Assembly (NCBI GenBank): GCA_910578985.1
Contig: CAJTSF010000006.1
Location: 62,001 to 126,000 of the forward strand
Length of the DNA: 64,000 nt
Direction: 5' to 3'
Origin: an uncultured Odoribacter sp.
GTDB taxonomy: Bacteria > Bacteroidota > Bacteroidia > Bacteroidales > Marinifilaceae
The notes below the pieces were generated by a model. That model worked only from the letters and a program-made list of their open reading frames with translations. It did not search any database and had not been told where the DNA came from. Shown here one piece after another: positions 60,171 through 64,000 of this stretch. Within the stretch, counting starts at the first letter, position 1, and each line of letters begins with the position of its first letter. Made by a program: the position numbers and the translations under genes.

Positions 60171-60362
60171 TACAGATATTCCCGCATTATTTCGACTTTA
60201 AGCGAAAAACTCAACAATTCAACCATTAGAGCAGACGCTTATTCGCACAAGGCAGGCCTCAACCTTCGGGTTCCTTCGGGACAGTGGACGTCTGAATCGA
60301 GTAGCAGCTCTATCCATATCATTTTGGGGTTTTATTAAAAAGAAATAGTGCGGGATTTTTTT
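60171..60362 (+). ncRNA. ssrS: 6S-like RNA
   Basis: A rod-shaped fold can be drawn. The closing stem ATTCCCGCATTATTTC (60178-60193) pairs with GAAATAGTGCGGGAT (60342-60356), ending in a run of T (terminator). After a large internal loop there are TAGAGC (60227-60232) with GCTCTA (60307-60312), CAGACG (60232-60237) with CGTCTG (60289-60294) and an apical CAACCTTCGGGTT hairpin. The position between zapA and another gene matches 6S RNA in many bacteria. It has no coding potential. The exact ends are estimates. Confidence 0.7.
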
Positions 60363-60405
60363 ATGTAAATATGTTACACTATTATAAATTAATTAATTAC
60401 AGCGT

Positions 60406-61938
60406 ATGACTAATATAATAATCGCAGGAACGGCATTGCTTGCCGGTGTGATAGCCGGTTGGATGATTATGCGCCTCGTCATGAAATTCAGAGCGCAGAA
60501 CATCATCAAGGAGGCGGAAGCCGAAGCCGAAGTTATCAAGAGAGATAAAATATTGCAGGCGAAGGAGAAGTTCCTTCAGATGAAAACGGAGCACGAGAAG
60601 CAGGTGGCGGCACGCAACAGCAAGGTGCAGGCGGCGGAGAACAAGTTGAAGCAGCAGGAGACGGAGGTCGCCCGCAAGCTGGAGGATATTCAGCGCAAGA
60701 GCAAGGAAATCCAAGGACAGCAGAGTAGCATTGATTTGCAGAAGGAGTTGATAGAGAAGAAGGTGGTGGAGCTGGAGAAGATGAAGAAGCAGCAAATCGA
60801 GCAGTTGGAGGCGATTTCCGGCATGTCCGGGGAGCAGGCGAAGGAGCGGCTCATCAATTCCCTCAAGGAGGAAGCCGAGGCGGAAGCGGTCTCTTACGTG
60901 AATGAAATCATGGAGGAGGCGAAGATGACCGCCAACATGGAGGCGAAGAAAGTGGTCATCAAGACCATCCAGCGGGTGGCGACGGAGACCGCGACGGAGA
61001 ATGCGGTGTCGATATTCCACATCGACTCGGATGAAATCAAGGGACGCATCATCGGGCGCGAAGGGCGGAATATCCGCGCACTGGAGGCTGCCACGGGCGT
61101 TGAAATCATTGTGGACGACACGCCGGAGGCGATTGTCCTGTCGGGATTCGATCCGGTGCGCCGGGAGATTGCTCGTCTGGCGTTGCACCAGCTGGTGACG
61201 GACGGACGTATCCACCCCGCCCGTATCGAGGAGGTCGTGAACAAGGTGAAGAAGCAAATCGAGGAGGAGATTATCGAGACGGGAAAGCGCACGACTATCG
61301 ACCTCGGGGTGCATGGTCTGCATCCGGAGTTGATTCGTTTGATCGGAAAGATGAAATACCGTTCTTCCTACGGGCAGAACCTGTTGCAGCACGCCCGCGA
61401 GACAGCGAACCTGTGTGCCATCATGGCTGCCGAACTGGGCTTGAACGTGAAGAAGGCGAAACGTGCCGGACTGTTGCATGACATCGGCAAGGTGCCCGAT
61501 GACGAGCCGGAATTGCCACACGCTATCCTCGGTATGCAGCTGGCGGAGAAGTATAAGGAGAAACCGGATATCTGCAACGCTATCGGCGCGCACCATGAGG
61601 AGATGGAGATGACGACGCTGATTGCGCCCATCGTGCAGGCGTGCGATGCCATTTCGGGTGCCCGTCCGGGAGCCCGCCGTGAGGTTGTGGAGGCTTATAT
61701 CAAGCGTTTGAAGGATATGGAGGACCTGGCGTTGTCGTACAACGGCGTGGTGAAGACCTATGCCATTCAGGCGGGACGCGAGTTGCGCGTGGTGGTGGGA
61801 AGCGAGAAGATTTCGGACGCCGAGGCGGAGAAGATTTCATTCGATATCGCGAAACGGATTCAGGACGAGATGACCTATCCGGGGCAGGTGAAGGTGACGG
61901 TTATCCGCGAAACCCGGGCGATTGCCTATGCCAAGTAA
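60406..61938 (+). CDS. rny: Ribonuclease Y
   Basis: A 510-residue membrane-anchored endoribonuclease starting mRNA decay. N-terminal transmembrane helix (IIIAGTALLAGVIAGWMIMR), long coiled coil (about 30-180), KH domain (GRIIGREGRNIRALEAATGV), and an HD domain with the metal residues in AGLLHDIGKVPDDEPELPHA. It follows the 6S-like RNA, without a clear promoter of its own. Confidence 0.95.
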   Translation: MTNIIIAGTALLAGVIAGWMIMRLVMKFRAQNIIKEAEAEAEVIKRDKILQAKEKFLQMKTEHEKQVAARNSKVQAAENKLKQQETEVARKLEDIQRKSKEIQGQQSSIDLQKELIEKKVVELEKMKKQQIEQLEAISGMSGEQAKERLINSLKEEAEAEAVSYVNEIMEEAKMTANMEAKKVVIKTIQRVATETATENAVSIFHIDSDEIKGRIIGREGRNIRALEAATGVEIIVDDTPEAIVLSGFDPVRREIARLALHQLVTDGRIHPARIEEVVNKVKKQIEEEIIETGKRTTIDLGVHGLHPELIRLIGKMKYRSSYGQNLLQHARETANLCAIMAAELGLNVKKAKRAGLLHDIGKVPDDEPELPHAILGMQLAEKYKEKPDICNAIGAHHEEMEMTTLIAPIVQACDAISGARPGARREVVEAYIKRLKDMEDLALSYNGVVKTYAIQAGRELRVVVGSEKISDAEAEKISFDIAKRIQDEMTYPGQVKVTVIRETRAIAYAK

Positions 61939-62063
61939 AAGAAACAAGAATGGTTTATCAAGGACGGCGGCTGCTTTCGGGCAGTCGCCGTTTTTTGTGG
62001 GAGAATGGGGCAAAGGTGCGGGGGGGGGGAAACAAGCCGACCTTGACGGATCGGCTCGCTTGG

Positions 62064-62151
62064 CGGAAAGTGGGGGATTCGAACCCCCGGTACAGTAATC
62101 CCGTACGACAGTTTAGCAAACTGTTGGTTTCAGCCACTCACCCAACTTTCC
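62064..62151 (-). tRNA. tRNA-Ser (GCT)
   Basis: An 88-nt class II tRNA. Acceptor GGAAAGT/ACTTTCC, anticodon loop TTGCTAA (GCT), long variable arm (GTACGGGATTACTGTAC), T arm GGGGG/CCCCC with TTCGAAT. The 3' CCA is encoded (62061-62063), unlike the other tRNAs here. Confidence 0.93.
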
Positions 62152-62230
62152 AATGGAGTGTTCTGAATAGCGGGAACAAAAATAGGGCATTTTTTTGAAC
62201 TTTCAAACTTTTGCGGTGTTTTTCCTTGAT

Positions 62231-62680
62231 TTATTTTTTGGGGGTGTGGTTGAGCTTATTGAGCAGTTGGCGGTGGAATTTGCGTTCTGCGCTTTCAAGT
62301 TTCCATAGTTTGGAAGCGGGAAGGTGGCGGAGAATGAGGGCGTAGTATTCTTTCCGGAGGTCGAGAATCCGTTGCTCGGCTTCCTGCATGCGGCGGATGG
62401 CGTCGAGGTAGTCGGCTTCTTTCGCGGAATCTTTGGCGGCAAGCGCCTTGCAGGCTTGGCGGCGTTGTTGCTCGATGTCCCGGTGTTTCTTTTGCATTTC
62501 GTTGTAGAGGGGCCAGAAATGGATGGCTTCTTCGGGCGTGATTTCAAGTTCGTGGGTGAAGAAGGCGATTTTCTGGGCTTCGAATTCCTTGATTTTCTCG
62601 TCGGTGAGCTTGTTCGACTGGGCGAATGCGGCGGCGAGGATGAGGAGAAGGAGGGCGGCGGTTAGGGTTGTCTGTTTCAT
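62231..62680 (-). CDS. Periplasmic CpxP/Spy-like helical protein
   Basis: 149 residues with a signal peptide (MKQTTLTAALLLLILAAAFA). The mature part is helical and highly charged: EFEAQKIAFFTHELEITPEE, AIHFWPLYNEMQKKHRDIE and RRMQEAEQRILDLRKEYYAL, with a two-helix layout like CpxP/Spy family sensors, but no LTxxQ motif is visible. It is the last gene of the ECF sigma group (11 bp after the anti-sigma candidate). Probably a periplasmic stress sensor; inference. Confidence 0.65.
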   Translation of the reverse strand: MKQTTLTAALLLLILAAAFAQSNKLTDEKIKEFEAQKIAFFTHELEITPEEAIHFWPLYNEMQKKHRDIEQQRRQACKALAAKDSAKEADYLDAIRRMQEAEQRILDLRKEYYALILRHLPASKLWKLESAERKFHRQLLNKLNHTPKK

Positions 62681-62691
62681 GATTTTGAGTT

Positions 62692-63072
62692 TTAATGGGT
62701 TGTGGCAAGGAGCAGTTCGTAGGCGTCAGTCACCTCGGTGAGGTATTCGATGATTTCGTCATGGGTGGGGTTGAATTCCCGGTCGAAGACCTCCTCCTCG
62801 GAGAGGGTTTCTTCCCACTGTTCCTGTCCGGAGAGGAGCAGGGCGTCGGATGCGGGGGTGTTGGCGGGAATCAGGAGGTGCATTACGCCCAGGACGACGA
62901 GGAACAGGGCGGCGATGCCGATGTAGGGACGCAGCGGGGCGGGGATGCGGTGCCTGGCAGGGGCGGGAGTCTTGTCGACGCGGCGCATGATGCGGTCGGT
63001 GAGAGTGTCCCAATAGTGGTCGGGAACGGTGAACGGGGGTGTATTCAGCGGGTTCTTTTTGTTGGGATTCAT
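62692..63072 (-). CDS. Probable anti-sigma factor-like membrane protein
   Basis: 126 residues with one transmembrane helix (YIGIAALFLVVLGVMHLLI, about 50-68), a cytosolic N-terminal part (PFTVPDHYWDTLTDRIMRRV), and an acidic periplasmic tail. Its position directly after the ECF sigma gene (7-bp gap) and this arrangement suggest regulation of that sigma, but no zinc-binding anti-sigma motif (HxxxCxxC) is seen. Confidence 0.65.
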   Translation of the reverse strand: MNPNKKNPLNTPPFTVPDHYWDTLTDRIMRRVDKTPAPARHRIPAPLRPYIGIAALFLVVLGVMHLLIPANTPASDALLLSGQEQWEETLSEEEVFDREFNPTHDEIIEYLTEVTDAYELLLATTH

Positions 63073-63079
63073 GGTATTT

Positions 63080-63637
63080 TCAGTTTAGGTCGATGATTCT
63101 GATTTGCTGTTTTATTTTGTTGGCGGCGTTGTGGTAGGTGGCTTTCAGGGTGCCTACCGCCACGCCGAGGATTTGTGCCATGTCTTCGTAGGGTATGTCG
63201 TCGAAATAGCGCATGTTGAAGACGGTGCGTTGTTTCTCCGAGAGGGTGAGGATGGCATGCTGGAGGCGGCGTTGGAGGTCGTCTCCGCAGAAAAAGAGGT
63301 CGCTTTCCAGGGTATTGGCGAGGTGTTCGGATATTTCGACGGAGTTGCCGTGTACTTTCCGGCGGGTTTCGTGGAGGTGGTTGATGGCTTCGTTGGTGGC
63401 GATGCGGTACATCCAGGTGTAGAGTTGGGAGGCGGAGCGGAAATCGGGCAGTCCCTGCCATATTTTGACGAATGTGTTCTGGAGGATGTCATCGGTGTCT
63501 TCGTGGCTGAGGACGATTTTCCGGATGTGCCAGTAGAGGCGCTCCTTATACTTGTCCACGAGTAGCCGGAAAGCTTGTTGTTCCTGCTTTTCGGAGTGGA
63601 AGAGGTGGAGTATGTGCGCATCGTCTGCCCGGGTCAT
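63080..63637 (-). CDS. ECF-type RNA polymerase sigma factor
   Basis: 185 residues. Region 2 (EQQAFRLLVDKYKERLYWHI, DILQNTFVKIWQGLPDFRSA, LYTWMYRIATNEAINHL) and region 4 (LSEKQRTVFNMRYFDDIPYE, DMAQILGVAVGTLKATYHNA) are complete. It starts a three-gene group with an anti-sigma-like and a Spy-like gene, typical of an envelope-stress response. A likely transcript start lies in 63640-63690 with a partial AACCTTTG box. Confidence 0.92.
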   Translation of the reverse strand: MTRADDAHILHLFHSEKQEQQAFRLLVDKYKERLYWHIRKIVLSHEDTDDILQNTFVKIWQGLPDFRSASQLYTWMYRIATNEAINHLHETRRKVHGNSVEISEHLANTLESDLFFCGDDLQRRLQHAILTLSEKQRTVFNMRYFDDIPYEDMAQILGVAVGTLKATYHNAANKIKQQIRIIDLN

Positions 63638-63688
63638 GTCGTTAGGGTTTGCTTGTTATAGGGTTGGACAATTTTCGCGGGCAAAGGT

Positions 63689-64000
63689 TTATCGGGTGAG
63701 TTTGTTGAAGGTGTGTTTTCCTTGTAGATAGTAGGACACCACGATGCTTCGGGGGAATACGCAGGCGTCATCGGTCCGCTCCTTGGGCGGGGTGTAATGC
63801 TTGCGGAGACGGAAGAACTGGCGGTAGGCGCGGAAGACGGCGAGGGTGCTGGCGGGCTTTCCTTGGAAGAGGAAGAGCATGGCGGCGGCGCTGTCGAAGA
63901 TAAAACGGCGCAGGAGGAGGTGGCGGAGGGTGCGGCGGGGGAGGTTTTTGTGGAGCATGAGGAGGTTGTTCCGGTAGTTGAGAAAGAGCTTGCGGGGGTG
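63689..64000 (-). CDS. Glycosyltransferase family 2 protein (C-terminus, cut by window edge)
   Basis: The visible 103 residues begin HPRKLFLNYRNNLLMLHKNL, a block that follows the catalytic domain in Bacteroidota GT2 proteins, and continue ALFLFQGKPASTLAVFRAYR then QFFRLRKHYTPPKERTDD. It runs past the right edge, so the donor-binding DxD is not seen. An internal ATG at 63958 is not the real start. The role is inferred from this tail only. Confidence 0.75.
   Translation of the reverse strand, partial: HPRKLFLNYRNNLLMLHKNLPRRTLRHLLLRRFIFDSAAAMLFLFQGKPASTLAVFRAYRQFFRLRKHYTPPKERTDDACVFPRSIVVSYYLQGKHTFNKLTR

Overview
The window is a stretch of a Bacteroidales (phylum Bacteroidota) chromosome. The evidence is a Bacteroidota-type -7 promoter box (TAnnTTTG) in front of many genes, a type IX secretion C-terminal domain, a TonB receptor paired with a DUF4249 lipoprotein, an ISAon1-type insertion sequence, lipoprotein signals of the Cys-Ser-Asp-Asp type and an almost complete lack of Shine-Dalgarno sequences. 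Genus cannot be fixed from the sequence; a T9SS cargo protein argues against Bacteroides itself. Most housekeeping DNA is moderately GC-rich, while two blocks (about 12.5-15 kb and 28.5-35 kb) are clearly AT-richer and look like accessory DNA.

Layout. 1-10.5 kb: purine nucleoside phosphorylase (cut by the window edge), lpxK and sppA on the minus strand, murA divergent, a small lipoprotein, folK with a DUF4290 gene, a UvrD/PcrA helicase and a T9SS cargo protein. 10.6-12.05 kb: a complete ISAon1-family insertion sequence with inverted ends and an 8-bp target duplication. 12.1-15 kb: tRNA-Pro and tRNA-Ser followed by an AT-rich island (gene remnant, tautomerase, small membrane protein, esterase, lincosamide-nucleotidyltransferase-like gene). 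15-24 kb: exported nitroreductase, prfA, pyrF, comF with a degenerate GH16 protein, a BRO/DinD-like gene, two related secreted proteins, a TonB-like protein and a LolC/E-type permease. 24.3-28.5 kb: aminotransferase and a four-subunit 2-oxoacid:ferredoxin oxidoreductase operon. 28.5-35 kb: a surface-lipoprotein candidate, then a minus-strand operon of AAA/ABC-type ATPase, PD-(D/E)xK nuclease-like protein, TonB-dependent receptor and DUF4249 lipoprotein. 35-38 kb: coiled-coil lipoprotein, a 725-bp gene-free stretch with an inverted-repeat element, and rpsU-xerC-hpf. 38-50.7 kb: tuf, tRNA-Trp, secE, nusG, rplKAJL, rpoBC. 50.7-60 kb: half-size glycogen synthase, tripartite CDGSH protein, YraN, OsmC, an amber-interrupted ADP-ribosylglycohydrolase, serine beta-lactamase-like hydrolase, a relic of the coiled-coil lipoprotein gene, FAD oxidoreductase, TPR protein and M23 peptidase. 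59.5-64 kb: coiled-coil protein, zapA, a 6S-like RNA, RNase Y, tRNA-Ser, an ECF sigma factor operon and the end of a glycosyltransferase.

How it fits together. The 38-50 kb block is the classical translation/transcription super-operon. The rpsU-xerC-hpf group joins ribosomal protein bS21, which in Bacteroidota helps occlude the anti-Shine-Dalgarno, with a hibernation factor carrying a perfect Shine-Dalgarno; this suggests a bS21-dependent translational switch. Envelope functions recur (LpxK, MurA, SppA, TonB-like protein, LolC/E-type permease, M23 peptidase, TBDT/DUF4249).

The best candidates for something undescribed are the ATPase/nuclease pair translationally coupled to a TonB receptor (about 30-35 kb), the GH16 fold that has lost its catalytic residues and is fused to helical repeats (18.4-19.8 kb), the 6S-like RNA (60.2 kb), and the twice-deleted relic of the coiled-coil lipoprotein gene (56 kb).
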